Of a stretch of 9,803 bases of DNA, positions 1 to 6,326 are shown one piece after another (the stretch's first letter is position 1; each line of letters opens with the position of its first letter). The notes beneath the pieces are model-generated. The model was given only the letters and a program-made list of their open reading frames with translations. It was not told the DNA's origin and made no database searches. Both the position numbers and the translations under genes were made by a program. Source of the stretch: Alphaproteobacteria bacterium (GTDB taxonomy: Bacteria; Pseudomonadota; Alphaproteobacteria; Sphingomonadales; Sphingomonadaceae); NCBI GenBank assembly GCA_016650315.1, contig JAENVZ010000219.1, positions 1 to 9,803 on the forward strand, written 5' to 3'.

Positions 1-235
1 ATTGGTGATCCCCAAAGGGACTTATGTAAGTTGGGACGATTTCTCGCGCCATGCGGGCGAGGCGGAAATTGCTGGTTTCGTCAGGGCAGTGGGGCTGATC
101 GCGCGGGAGGCGGGACTGGTGGAAAGCGGATACCGGCTGCTCGCCAATGCCGGCCCTGACAGCCATCAGGAAGTGCCGCATCTGCACGTTCACATTTTTG
201 CCGGACGGCCGCTGGGACCCATGTTGGCACGATAA
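1..235 (+). CDS. HIT/HinT-family purine nucleotide-binding protein, 3' part
   Basis: This is the C-terminal 78 codons of a histidine-triad protein; the 5' end lies left of the window and the reading frame begins at base 2. The first visible residues, LVIPKGTYVS, match the internal 'LVIPK' strand of HinT proteins, so the TTG at base 2 is an ordinary leucine codon and not a start. The triad HLHVHIF (visible residues 60-66, pattern H-x-H-x-H-x-x) is intact, preceded by NAG and QEVP and followed by GGRPLG-like AGRPLGPML, which is the HinT C-terminal signature. Family members are roughly 110-140 residues and hydrolyse or bind AMP-linked compounds such as nucleoside phosphoramidates in the cytoplasm. 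The specific substrate cannot be read from sequence. The next gene is on the same strand 123 bases downstream, probably with its own promoter. Family assignment is secure; function beyond the family is not. Confidence 0.9.
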   Translation, partial: LVIPKGTYVSWDDFSRHAGEAEIAGFVRAVGLIAREAGLVESGYRLLANAGPDSHQEVPHLHVHIFAGRPLGPMLAR

Positions 236-286
236 TTCGTCTTAAATCTGTTGCGCCAGCTTGTAATATACTTGCGCGACGTGATT

Positions 287-314
287 TTGACGATAGTCTC
301 TGCCTCGATAGAGG
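287..314 (+). promoter_or_regulatory. possible sigma-70-type promoter for the permease gene
   Basis: TTGACG (287-292) matches five of six bases of the -35 consensus and is followed 16 bases later by a poor -10 candidate, TAGAGG (309-314). It lies 45-72 bases before the permease start codon. The -10 element is weak, so this is only a candidate. Confidence 0.25.
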
Positions 315-316
315 AA

Positions 317-337
317 GGCGCGCCTTGCCGGCGCGTC
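317..337 (+). terminator. GC-rich hairpin between the HIT gene and the permease gene
   Basis: Bases 317-324 (GGCGCGCC) pair with 330-337 (GGCGCGTC plus C) around the loop TTGCC (325-329). The core is six perfect G-C pairs (319-324 with 330-335), extended by one G-U and one G-C pair. No T-run follows directly; the nearest is at 352-356. It could end HIT transcription or be a structured leader element of the permease mRNA. The bases 315-326 also form a 12-base perfect palindrome (AAGGCGCGCCTT), so a role as a DNA site cannot be excluded. Confidence 0.3.
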
Positions 338-358
338 CGATAACAAAGAGATTTTTGC

Positions 359-1912
359 ATGATCTTTGGCCGCATAAAGTCGCTCGACGCCATTCTCGCC
401 ACCGCCGAGAAAAAGTCGTTGCCCCGCTCTCTTGGCGCGTTTCAACTCACCATGCTGGGCGTTGGCGCGGTTATCGGCACCGGCATTTTCGTGTTGACTG
501 CGGAAGCTGCGCAGAAGGCCGGACCGGGCATGATGCTGTCCTTTGTCATTGCTGGTTTTGTCTGTGCCGTGGCGGCACTATGTTACGCCGAAATGGCGGC
601 AATGGTGCCGGTTTCGGGATCGGCCTATACCTATACTTATGCCGTCATGGGCGAATTGCTCGCTTGGATGGTCGGATGGGCATTGATCCTGGAATATGCG
701 GTGGCCGCAGGCGCGGTTTCGGTCGGCTGGTCCGGTTATGTTGTAGGCCTTGTCGAAAACGCCTTTCACATAGATATTCCCAATACGCTGGTGCGCGGGC
801 CGTTTGACGGCGGCTTCGTCAATCTGCCCGCCATGGGGATTGCGGGTCTGGTCACATGGCTGCTGGTCATCGGAACGCGTGAAAGCGCCGCGGTCAATGC
901 GGTGCTGGTTACCATCAAGGTGGCTGCGTTGACGCTGTTCGTCATTCTCGCACTGCCGGTCATTAACATGGACAATTTCACGCCCTTTTCACCGCTTGGT
1001 TTTGGCGGCGTTTCAGCAGCGGCGGCCTCCATTTTCTTCGCCTATGTCGGCTTCGATGCGGTGTCGACGGCAGCAGAGGAAACGAAAAATCCTCAGCGGA
1101 ACATGCCCATCGGCCTGATCGGTTCGCTCGCTATCTGCACCATATTCTACATTCTGGTCGCGGCTGGCGTGATCGGCAGCGTCGGCGCGCAGCCAGTCGC
1201 AGGCCCCAGTGGTGAAGCGCTCAATCCCGGCAGCACCGAACTCGTGCAGGCTTGCAGCGCCATCCACGAAGCCGCCGTTGTCTGTTCGAAGGAAGCGCTT
1301 GCGTGGACAATGCGCGAAATTGGCTGGAAACAGGTCGGCAACCTTATCGGCCTTGCCGCTGGCCTTGCTCTGCCTTCGGTCATCCTGATGATGATGTTTG
1401 GCCAGACACGCATTTTCTTCGTGATGAGCCGTGACGGACTGCTGCCCGAAGTCTTTTCGAAAGTGCATCCGAAATTTCACACGCCATATGTCATCACCAT
1501 ACTGACCGGCATTTTCGTGGCGCTCTTTGCGGCGTTCTTCCCGGTCGGCAAGCTCGCCGACATTTCCAATTCGGGTACGCTTTTCGCCTTTGCGGCTGTA
1601 GCGATTGCGGTTTTTGTACTGCGCCGAACCGATCCGGGCCGCAAACGCCCCTTCCGCACGCCGGGCCTGTATTTCACCGCGCCCATCGCAGTTGCAGGCT
1701 GCATCTATCTGTTCTTCAGCCTCTCGGACGATACCAAGCTGTTGTTTGTCGGATGGGCGGCAATCGGTTTGATCGTCTATTTCCTCTACAGCTATCGCAA
1801 GAGTCACGTCGGACGTGGCCTCGTTGAAATGCATGAGGAAGACGTTGATATTCCGCCGCAGCCGGTGCCGCCGCTGCCGGGCGCACCAACGCCGGGTGGA
1901 CAGGACGCCTGA
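359..1912 (+). CDS. APC-family amino acid permease (cationic amino acid transporter type)
   Basis: A 517-residue inner-membrane protein of the amino acid-polyamine-organocation superfamily, most like the CAT/YfnA branch, predicted to import amino acids by proton symport or exchange. The TM1 substrate loop GVGAVIGTGIFVL (residues 34-46) is the family hallmark. It is followed by AGPG..SF and CYAEMAAMVPVSGSAYTYTY (residues 75-94, TM2-TM3), EY in TM3-TM4, FFAYVGFDAVSTAAEETKNP (226-245, TM6 and following loop) and the cytoplasmic motif SRDGLLPEVFSKVHPKFHTP (357-376). About twelve hydrophobic segments are visible. Two features are less standard: a long Gly/Ala/Ser-rich loop at about 276-325 with Cys299 and Cys309, and a proline-rich charged C-terminal tail (about 494-517). 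The ATG at 359 has an AAAGAG Shine-Dalgarno-like sequence at 345-350. It converges on the lipoprotein gene with a 17-base gap. Substrate is not deducible; family is near certain. Confidence 0.93.
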   Translation: MIFGRIKSLDAILATAEKKSLPRSLGAFQLTMLGVGAVIGTGIFVLTAEAAQKAGPGMMLSFVIAGFVCAVAALCYAEMAAMVPVSGSAYTYTYAVMGELLAWMVGWALILEYAVAAGAVSVGWSGYVVGLVENAFHIDIPNTLVRGPFDGGFVNLPAMGIAGLVTWLLVIGTRESAAVNAVLVTIKVAALTLFVILALPVINMDNFTPFSPLGFGGVSAAAASIFFAYVGFDAVSTAAEETKNPQRNMPIGLIGSLAICTIFYILVAAGVIGSVGAQPVAGPSGEALNPGSTELVQACSAIHEAAVVCSKEALAWTMREIGWKQVGNLIGLAAGLALPSVILMMMFGQTRIFFVMSRDGLLPEVFSKVHPKFHTPYVITILTGIFVALFAAFFPVGKLADISNSGTLFAFAAVAIAVFVLRRTDPGRKRPFRTPGLYFTAPIAVAGCIYLFFSLSDDTKLLFVGWAAIGLIVYFLYSYRKSHVGRGLVEMHEEDVDIPPQPVPPLPGAPTPGGQDA

Positions 1913-1929
1913 GCCAAACCGGATTGGCG

Positions 1930-2526
1930 TTACTCGCCCACCCAGCTTGCCACCTGGGCCGCTACGTCGTTGGCGGCGTCATTTAGGGCTTCGCCTACTC
2001 GCATGGCCTTGATCGCGCTGACCGGCCGACTTGCTGAAAATCGCTTTTTCATGATAGTCGTGCCATCGACTCCCCGTTGGGTCGCATCATACGTCACCAC
2101 CGCTTCGAGCGTCCGGGCATCGATGCCAAAGCGCAGCAATTCGCCTGTCAATTGGGTACTCGAATCGCCCGAGAACTGACGAGGGTCCAGGAGTACGCGA
2201 TTGGTCTTTGCCGCGATGGTTTCCGACAAGAGCCGCTGGAACAGCCGACCGGGCTGATCTACCCACAGGGCGTCCTTCACATAGGCAACCGATGTATCAT
2301 CGACCTGTACGGGTACGCGGTTGGTTTCCAGCATCTGCGGCGTTTCGGGAACGGCCACGACCAGGCTGCGGCCGGTAGCGGTCGAACGGGCGGCTCCGGC
2401 TTCCAGGCTGCTCTGCGCCGTCAAAGAAAGAAGCCGTTCAGGCACTTTCGCACCAAAGCTGACACAGGCCGATAAAGGTGCCGCAAGCAGCAGGGGCAGG
2501 AGCATTTTGCGCATGAGCAATCTCAT
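1930..2526 (-). CDS. ABC-type transport auxiliary lipoprotein (PqiC-like, PF03886 family)
   Basis: A 198-residue lipoprotein, last gene of the lipid-transport operon. The N-terminus has Arg/Lys residues, a hydrophobic core and the lipobox LSAC (residues 18-21), so Cys21 should be lipidated. Val22 rather than Asp after the cysteine favours outer-membrane sorting under the enterobacterial rule. The mature part shows the layout of ABC auxiliary lipoproteins: an RLLSL strand near residue 31, LVVAVPE (55-61), AYVKDALWVDQPGRLFQRLL (81-100), then TGELLRFG (127-134) and a C-terminal helix with repeated Ala/Val. Family members such as PqiC sit at the outer membrane and work with MCE proteins in lipid traffic. 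Its ATG (2526-2524) overlaps the mlaD-like stop as ATGA, with AAGGGA just upstream. An in-frame ATG at 2514 is an alternative start that would keep the lipobox. Family call is good; the exact role here is inferred from the operon. Confidence 0.85.
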   Translation of the reverse strand: MRLLMRKMLLPLLLAAPLSACVSFGAKVPERLLSLTAQSSLEAGAARSTATGRSLVVAVPETPQMLETNRVPVQVDDTSVAYVKDALWVDQPGRLFQRLLSETIAAKTNRVLLDPRQFSGDSSTQLTGELLRFGIDARTLEAVVTYDATQRGVDGTTIMKKRFSASRPVSAIKAMRVGEALNDAANDVAAQVASWVGE

Positions 2527-3488
2527 TTTCCCTTATAATCTGGCAATTTCGGCGAACCTAACAATGAACCCGCACCTTGCTGGTTCAGCTTTTCGGTGAC
2601 GGCGCTGAGCGATTTCGACATGGTGCGAAGGTCGCGGACCAGAAGATCGACCTCCGGCATGGTTCTGGTAGAAAAAGTATGAAGACCGGGCCGTGCTTCG
2701 CTGAGCGCCGCATCGAGATTTTCCATGCTGCTCTGGGCGGCCTTCACGGTTTTTTGCAGATCGGCCATCAGCGGCCGACCATGCTGGTCCAGCAGGTCGT
2801 TGGTCGTGCCGGCAAGCTTGCCAATCTGTTCGGCGGCATTGCCTGCCTGTTCAATAGCAATTCGCGTCTGCGCCAGTGTCGCGGCAATATCCGGCGCGCG
2901 ATCGGCAAGCGATCCCGTAAGCTTTTCCATATTGACCAATATGGATGCGATGCTCGCCTGATTGCGGTCGGACAGCAATTCGGTCAGCCGCTCGGTCAGG
3001 GTCGATAGCCGTTCTAGCAGTAGCGGCGCATTATTGAGCAACTCGCCGAGCGCTCCCGGCTTGGTCGGAATGACGGGCACGCCATCAGGACATTCGGATT
3101 TGATGTTCGTACTGGGACAGGCGATCGGGGGCGCGCCCTTTACCGCGCCATCCAGTTGAATTTCGGATACGCCGGTAAAGCCGATGCCTTGAATGGTTGC
3201 AGACGTGCCTTGCAAAATAGGAACGCCCTCCTTGACCGAGATGCGGACGCGAACAAAGCTCGGATCATTTTTCCAGAGTTCGATTTCTTTCACCTGCCCG
3301 GATGGCACGCCCGAAAAGCTGACGCCCGACCCTTTGGCGAGGCCATTGACGGACTGCCCGAAATAAATGTCGTACAGTTGCTCGTCGCCACTCGCCAATC
3401 GCGAAAACCAGAAGGCCCCGATAATCACCGCCGCCAACAGGGCCAGCACGACGCTGCCCACCAATATGTGGTTGGATCTTGTTTCCAT
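2523..3488 (-). CDS. MlaD-family MCE-domain lipid transport protein
   Basis: A 321-residue membrane-anchored periplasmic protein and the lipid-binding partner of the MlaE/MlaF-type transporter. A single N-terminal TM segment (about residues 9-30, HILVGSVVLALLAAVIIGAF) is followed by one MCE domain (about 37-115). The domain contains DIYFGQSVNGLAKGSGVSFS, VKEIEL and GIGFTGVSEIQLDG, the last resembling the conserved strand before the pore loop in MlaD proteins. A linker with Cys124 and Cys133 follows, then a long helical C-terminal region (about 145-300) rich in heptad-like leucines, as in MCE proteins whose C-terminal helices build a channel or needle. MCE proteins of this type form hexamers that pass lipids between the inner-membrane permease and the periplasm. 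The ATG overlaps the ATPase stop codon by one base (TGATG) and has AGGGA three bases upstream. Family is certain; transport direction and partner lipid are unknown. Confidence 0.93.
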   Translation of the reverse strand: METRSNHILVGSVVLALLAAVIIGAFWFSRLASGDEQLYDIYFGQSVNGLAKGSGVSFSGVPSGQVKEIELWKNDPSFVRVRISVKEGVPILQGTSATIQGIGFTGVSEIQLDGAVKGAPPIACPSTNIKSECPDGVPVIPTKPGALGELLNNAPLLLERLSTLTERLTELLSDRNQASIASILVNMEKLTGSLADRAPDIAATLAQTRIAIEQAGNAAEQIGKLAGTTNDLLDQHGRPLMADLQKTVKAAQSSMENLDAALSEARPGLHTFSTRTMPEVDLLVRDLRTMSKSLSAVTEKLNQQGAGSLLGSPKLPDYKGK

Positions 3489-4390
3489 CAGTCCCTACCG
3501 CCTTTGGGCTGCTTATGACCGGCGTTGCCGCCCCCGTCTACTGCCTGCGCACCGGCATCATGCGCGTTGAACGCTGCCTTCGCCGCACGGCTGCGCGGGC
3601 CGTTGAAATATTCCTGAATCCAGGGATGATCGGTCGCCAACAGTTCCTCGATCGTTCCCACTGCAATTACACGTTTGTCCGCGATGACCGCCACCCGGTC
3701 GCAAATGGCGTACAGCGTGTCGAGGTCATGGGTGATGAGGAATACGGTCAGGCCCAGCGTTTGTTGCAGTCGCCGTGTCTGGCTGTCGAAGGCAGCGGCG
3801 CCAATGGGATCCAGCCCCGCCGTCGGCTCGTCGAGGAAGAGGAGGTCAGGATCAAGCGCCAGCGCCCGGGCAAGGCCGGCGCGCTTTTTCATGCCACCGG
3901 ACAGTTCCGCCGGGAATTTGGGACCGGCTTCGGCGGGAAGGCCGGCCATCCGTATCTTGTAGGCGGCGATTTCCTCACGGAATTGAGGATCAAGCCCCGG
4001 ATAATATTCCCGCAGCGGCACTTCGATATTTTCTGCGACCGTCAGCGTCGAAAACAATGCCCCGCCCTGAAACAAGACGCCCCAGCGTTTGCGGATGGCG
4101 ATGGCTTCATCATCGGCGCGGCCGATCATCGGTTCGCCGAACACATTGATTTCACCCTTGTCTGGAATCTGCAGGCCAATAATCGCGCGCATCAGAACCG
4201 ATTTACCGGTGCCGGACCCCCCGACCACGCCCAGAATCTCACCGCGCCGCACGTCCAGATCCAGATCCTCGTGCACGACCTGATCGCCAAAGCTGATGCG
4301 CAGGTCGCGCACGCTAATGGCGATTTCGCCATCGCTCGCCGCCTGTTCGACGCGCTGTTCAGCCGCCGCTGCCAGTTCGTCCTCCGTCAT
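3488..4390 (-). CDS. MlaF-type ABC transporter ATP-binding protein
   Basis: A 300-residue cytoplasmic ATPase powering the MlaE-type permease. Visible motifs are the Walker A GGSGTGKS (57-64), Q-loop Gln108 in VLFQGGALFSTLTVAENIEV, signature LSGGMKKRAGLARAL (163-177), Walker B LLFLDEP (183-189, catalytic Glu188), D-loop AGLDP and H-loop His221 in ITHDLDT. The signature with GGMKKR and the FQGGALFSTLTV stretch are typical of MlaF/Ttg2A-like ATPases. About 36 residues rich in Ala and Gly follow WIQEYFNGPR; in E. coli MlaF a C-terminal extension contacts the partner subunit. I start the gene at ATG 4390. This gives an ATGA overlap with the mlaE-like stop, while the longer frame would need TTG at 4405. 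It overlaps the next gene by one base. All catalytic residues are present, so it should be active. Confidence 0.95.
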   Translation of the reverse strand: MTEDELAAAAEQRVEQAASDGEIAISVRDLRISFGDQVVHEDLDLDVRRGEILGVVGGSGTGKSVLMRAIIGLQIPDKGEINVFGEPMIGRADDEAIAIRKRWGVLFQGGALFSTLTVAENIEVPLREYYPGLDPQFREEIAAYKIRMAGLPAEAGPKFPAELSGGMKKRAGLARALALDPDLLFLDEPTAGLDPIGAAAFDSQTRRLQQTLGLTVFLITHDLDTLYAICDRVAVIADKRVIAVGTIEELLATDHPWIQEYFNGPRSRAAKAAFNAHDAGAQAVDGGGNAGHKQPKGGRD

Positions 4391-5496
4391 ATCCAATCGA
4401 TCCAAGTGAAGAAAACCGCGAAAATGGCATCGAGTACGATCACCAGGAAAATCGCCTGCACGACCGCCGCAGTGGTGCGCAGGCCGACTTCTTCGGCACT
4501 GCCTTTGACCTGCATACCTTGAAAGCAGCCGGAAATGGCAATGATCATGCCGAATACGGGCGCCTTGACCAGCCCGACATAGATGTCGGTGATCGGCACC
4601 ACCTCACGCAACCTCTGAATGAAGGTGATGGGAGGAATATCGAGCGCAATCGCGCAGAGAAAGCCGCCGCCGATGATCGTGATGATGGACGCATAGAAAC
4701 CGAGCAGCGGCATCATCACCACCGCCGCGAGCACGCGGGGCACGACCAGCGCTTCCATGGGCGATACGCCAATGGTGCGCATGGCGTCGATTTCTTCGGT
4801 CAGCTTCATGGTGCCAAGCTGCGCGGCAAAAGCGGAGCCGGACCGTCCCGCCACCATGATCGCGGTCATCAGCACGCCAAGCTCGCGAAACGTGATCCGG
4901 CCGACCAGGTTGATGGTCAGCACCTCCGCGCCAAACTGGCGAAGCTGGACCGATCCCTGTTGTGCTATGACAATGCCGATGAGGAAGCTCATCAGTCCGA
5001 TAATGCCGAGTGCCGACACGCCGACCACCTCGAACCGCTGGACGACCGCGTTGATGCGGAAACGCTTGGGGTGACGCATCACATTCCAGAACGCGATGAG
5101 CGTACCACCGAAAAAACCGAGCATGCCAAGCATGGTTGCGCCCGCGACCGTTGTCGCCGCGCCAATTTCACCAAGTACTCGTTGCAAGGGAGGGATATAG
5201 GGCGGATGAAGGTCAACGGACTGGCCGGCCTTGCTGACTTCGTCGATCAGCCTTTGCGTGTCGGCATTGGCACCTTCGATTAGTGCATCATGATCGCGCG
5301 CCGTGCGATGGATCAACCAGGCGCCAATCGTATCGGCATGTTCAATAGCGCTTACGTCAATTACGGCGATGTCGCCTTCCAGCGCTGCCAGCCGATTGGG
5401 CAGGTTATCCAGATGGGCGATAGACAGGCTGCCGGTCAGCCGGATGATCCGGCCGCCGTCCGTTTCGTCTTCATAATAATCCGCCCTGTTCGTCAT
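4387..5496 (-). CDS. MlaE-family lipid ABC permease with fused N-terminal STAS domain
   Basis: A 369-residue inner-membrane permease and first gene of the minus-strand operon. Residues about 14-95 are a STAS/MlaB-like domain: GRIIRLTGSLSIAHLDNLP, AVIDVSAIEHADTIGAWLI (44-62) and a following amphipathic helix. Thr56 of the DTIG motif is in the position of the conserved MlaB threonine that contacts the ATPase. The MlaE domain follows with about five or six hydrophobic segments. It carries the family signature RELGVLMTAIMVAGRSGSAF (204-223) and GTMKLTEEIDAMRTIG (228-243), the cytoplasmic coupling element. E. coli encodes the STAS subunit MlaB separately; here it is in cis, as in many alphaproteobacteria. 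The ATG at 5496 is my choice. The frame stays open to a GTG at 5529, but neither start has a clear Shine-Dalgarno sequence and the extra residues do not look like STAS. Function, phospholipid movement with MlaF and MlaD partners, is inferred from the family. Confidence 0.93.
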   Translation of the reverse strand: MTNRADYYEDETDGGRIIRLTGSLSIAHLDNLPNRLAALEGDIAVIDVSAIEHADTIGAWLIHRTARDHDALIEGANADTQRLIDEVSKAGQSVDLHPPYIPPLQRVLGEIGAATTVAGATMLGMLGFFGGTLIAFWNVMRHPKRFRINAVVQRFEVVGVSALGIIGLMSFLIGIVIAQQGSVQLRQFGAEVLTINLVGRITFRELGVLMTAIMVAGRSGSAFAAQLGTMKLTEEIDAMRTIGVSPMEALVVPRVLAAVVMMPLLGFYASIITIIGGGFLCAIALDIPPITFIQRLREVVPITDIYVGLVKAPVFGMIIAISGCFQGMQVKGSAEEVGLRTTAAVVQAIFLVIVLDAIFAVFFTWIDWI

Positions 5497-5513
5497 TTGC
5501 GGTGGACAGTGGG

Positions 5514-5540
5514 ATATTATCGATGGCACGGCAAGTGCAA
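5514..5540 (-). promoter_or_regulatory. possible promoter of the lipid-transport operon
   Basis: Read on the minus strand, TTGCAC (5540-5535) precedes TAATAT (5519-5514) with a 15-base spacer; GATAAT (5521-5516), five of six matches to the -10 consensus, overlaps it. Both spacers are shorter than the usual 17, so the match is imperfect. If used, transcription would begin close to 5508. That would leave the ATG at 5496 as the only usable start and exclude the GTG at 5529. Confidence 0.25.
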
Positions 5541-5564
5541 AGCGGCGGTTACCTGCTTGGGAAT

Positions 5565-5593
5565 CCAGAATGAAACAGGCCAGAATGAAACAG
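5565..5593. repeat. perfect 14-base tandem direct repeat in the divergent intergenic region
   Basis: CCAGAATGAAACAG occurs at 5565-5578 and again at 5580-5593, separated by one G, giving a 15-base period. It sits 19 bases upstream of the phosphatase start codon and about 70 bases upstream of the lipid-transport permease start. Each copy contains CAGAAT, a four-of-six -10 match; the second copy lies 18 bases after TTGGGA (5557-5562). It may be an operator pair, a duplicated promoter element or a replication-slippage duplication. Confidence 0.7.
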
Positions 5594-5612
5594 AAAGGTG
5601 CGAGCTGAGTTC

Positions 5613-6284
5613 ATGAACAGGATCGCCATCTATGACATGGACCGCACCATCACCATTTCGGGAACCTATACGCCGTTCCTGCTGCATGTCAGTGCGCGGA
5701 TGGCGCCCTGGCGGCTGGTGCTGACGATCCTCATACCCTTTGTCATGCTCGCCTATGTGCTGCGCCTGATTCCGCGCGCGCGGCTGAAGGAAATCAATCA
5801 GACATTGATGATCGGGCATAATGTCAGGCGAACGAAGTTGCAGCCACATATTGAAAGCTATGCTGACAAGGTGATGGCGAAGAATGTCCGCAAAGGCGCA
5901 TTGGATCGAATCGCGCGGGATCGGGCGGAGGGATACCGGCTCGTCCTCGCAACTGCATCCTACCGGCTATATGTGGAGGCGATTGCGGCGCGGCTGGGTT
6001 TTGACGGGGTCATTGCCACCGATCACCTCAATCAGGATCTCGATTATGTTCGGGCGCGGATTGCAGGTGAGAACTGTTATGATATAGCCAAGTTGCGGAT
6101 GATCAAGGACTGGATGGCAAGCGAGGGCATTGTGCGCGCCGACAGCCATATACGCGCCTACTCCGATCATGTGTCGGACGCGCCGATGCTGGAATTTTCT
6201 GATGAAGCCTATGCCGCTAACCCGCATCCACCGCTTGCAAGACTGGCATTGGAACGTGGCTGGCCGAGATTCGACTGGGCGTGA
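5613..6284 (+). CDS. HAD-IB family phosphatase, PgpC/CicA-like
   Basis: A 223-residue haloacid dehalogenase-fold phosphatase. Motif I is DMDRT (residues 8-12; Asp8 nucleophile, Asp10 acid/base), motif II LATAS (112-116), motif III Lys160, and motif IV YSDHVSDAPML (183-193; Asp185 and Asp189 for Mg2+). A markedly hydrophobic cap segment, LVLTILIPFVMLAYVLRLI (about 35-53), follows motif I. This layout, short protein plus membrane-associating hydrophobic cap plus YSD...D.P.L, is that of PgpC (YfhB) and CicA, HAD proteins linked to dephosphorylation of phosphatidylglycerophosphate. It also fits a looser group annotated as phosphoserine-phosphatase-like HAD-IB hydrolases, so the substrate is uncertain. 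The gene is divergent from the lipid-transport operon, consistent with a lipid role (inference). The ATG at 5613 is preferred over GTG 5598 because MNRIAIYDMDRT is the normal compact HAD start. A drug exporter gene follows 66 bases downstream on the same strand. Confidence 0.88.
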   Translation: MNRIAIYDMDRTITISGTYTPFLLHVSARMAPWRLVLTILIPFVMLAYVLRLIPRARLKEINQTLMIGHNVRRTKLQPHIESYADKVMAKNVRKGALDRIARDRAEGYRLVLATASYRLYVEAIAARLGFDGVIATDHLNQDLDYVRARIAGENCYDIAKLRMIKDWMASEGIVRADSHIRAYSDHVSDAPMLEFSDEAYAANPHPPLARLALERGWPRFDWA

Positions 6285-6326
6285 GACGATTTTGACTGGA
6301 AGTTTGAGCCTGCACCCGTCATATGC

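Noticed and set aside
1013..1834. 273-codon open frame on the minus strand inside the permease gene
   Set aside because: Its product is a compositionally odd His/Arg/Glu-rich sequence with no domain, and it lies entirely antisense to an unmistakable APC permease. This is the usual shadow of a GC-rich membrane-protein gene.
3479..4522. 347-codon plus-strand open frame opposite the MlaF-like gene
   Set aside because: No recognisable domain; the opposite strand carries every ABC ATPase motif in order. The length is explained by GC-rich third-position bias.
4519..5283. 254-codon plus-strand open frame opposite the MlaE-like gene
   Set aside because: Extremely Asp/His/Arg-rich with no hydrophobic core, as expected from the complement of a membrane-protein coding strand. 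No ribosome binding site or family resemblance.
6292..6325. TTGACT (6292-6297) as the -35 of an exporter promoter
   Set aside because: The -35 match is good, but the nearest A/T-rich -10 candidates (TCATAT, CATATG) are 21-22 bases away, too far for a normal sigma-70 spacer.
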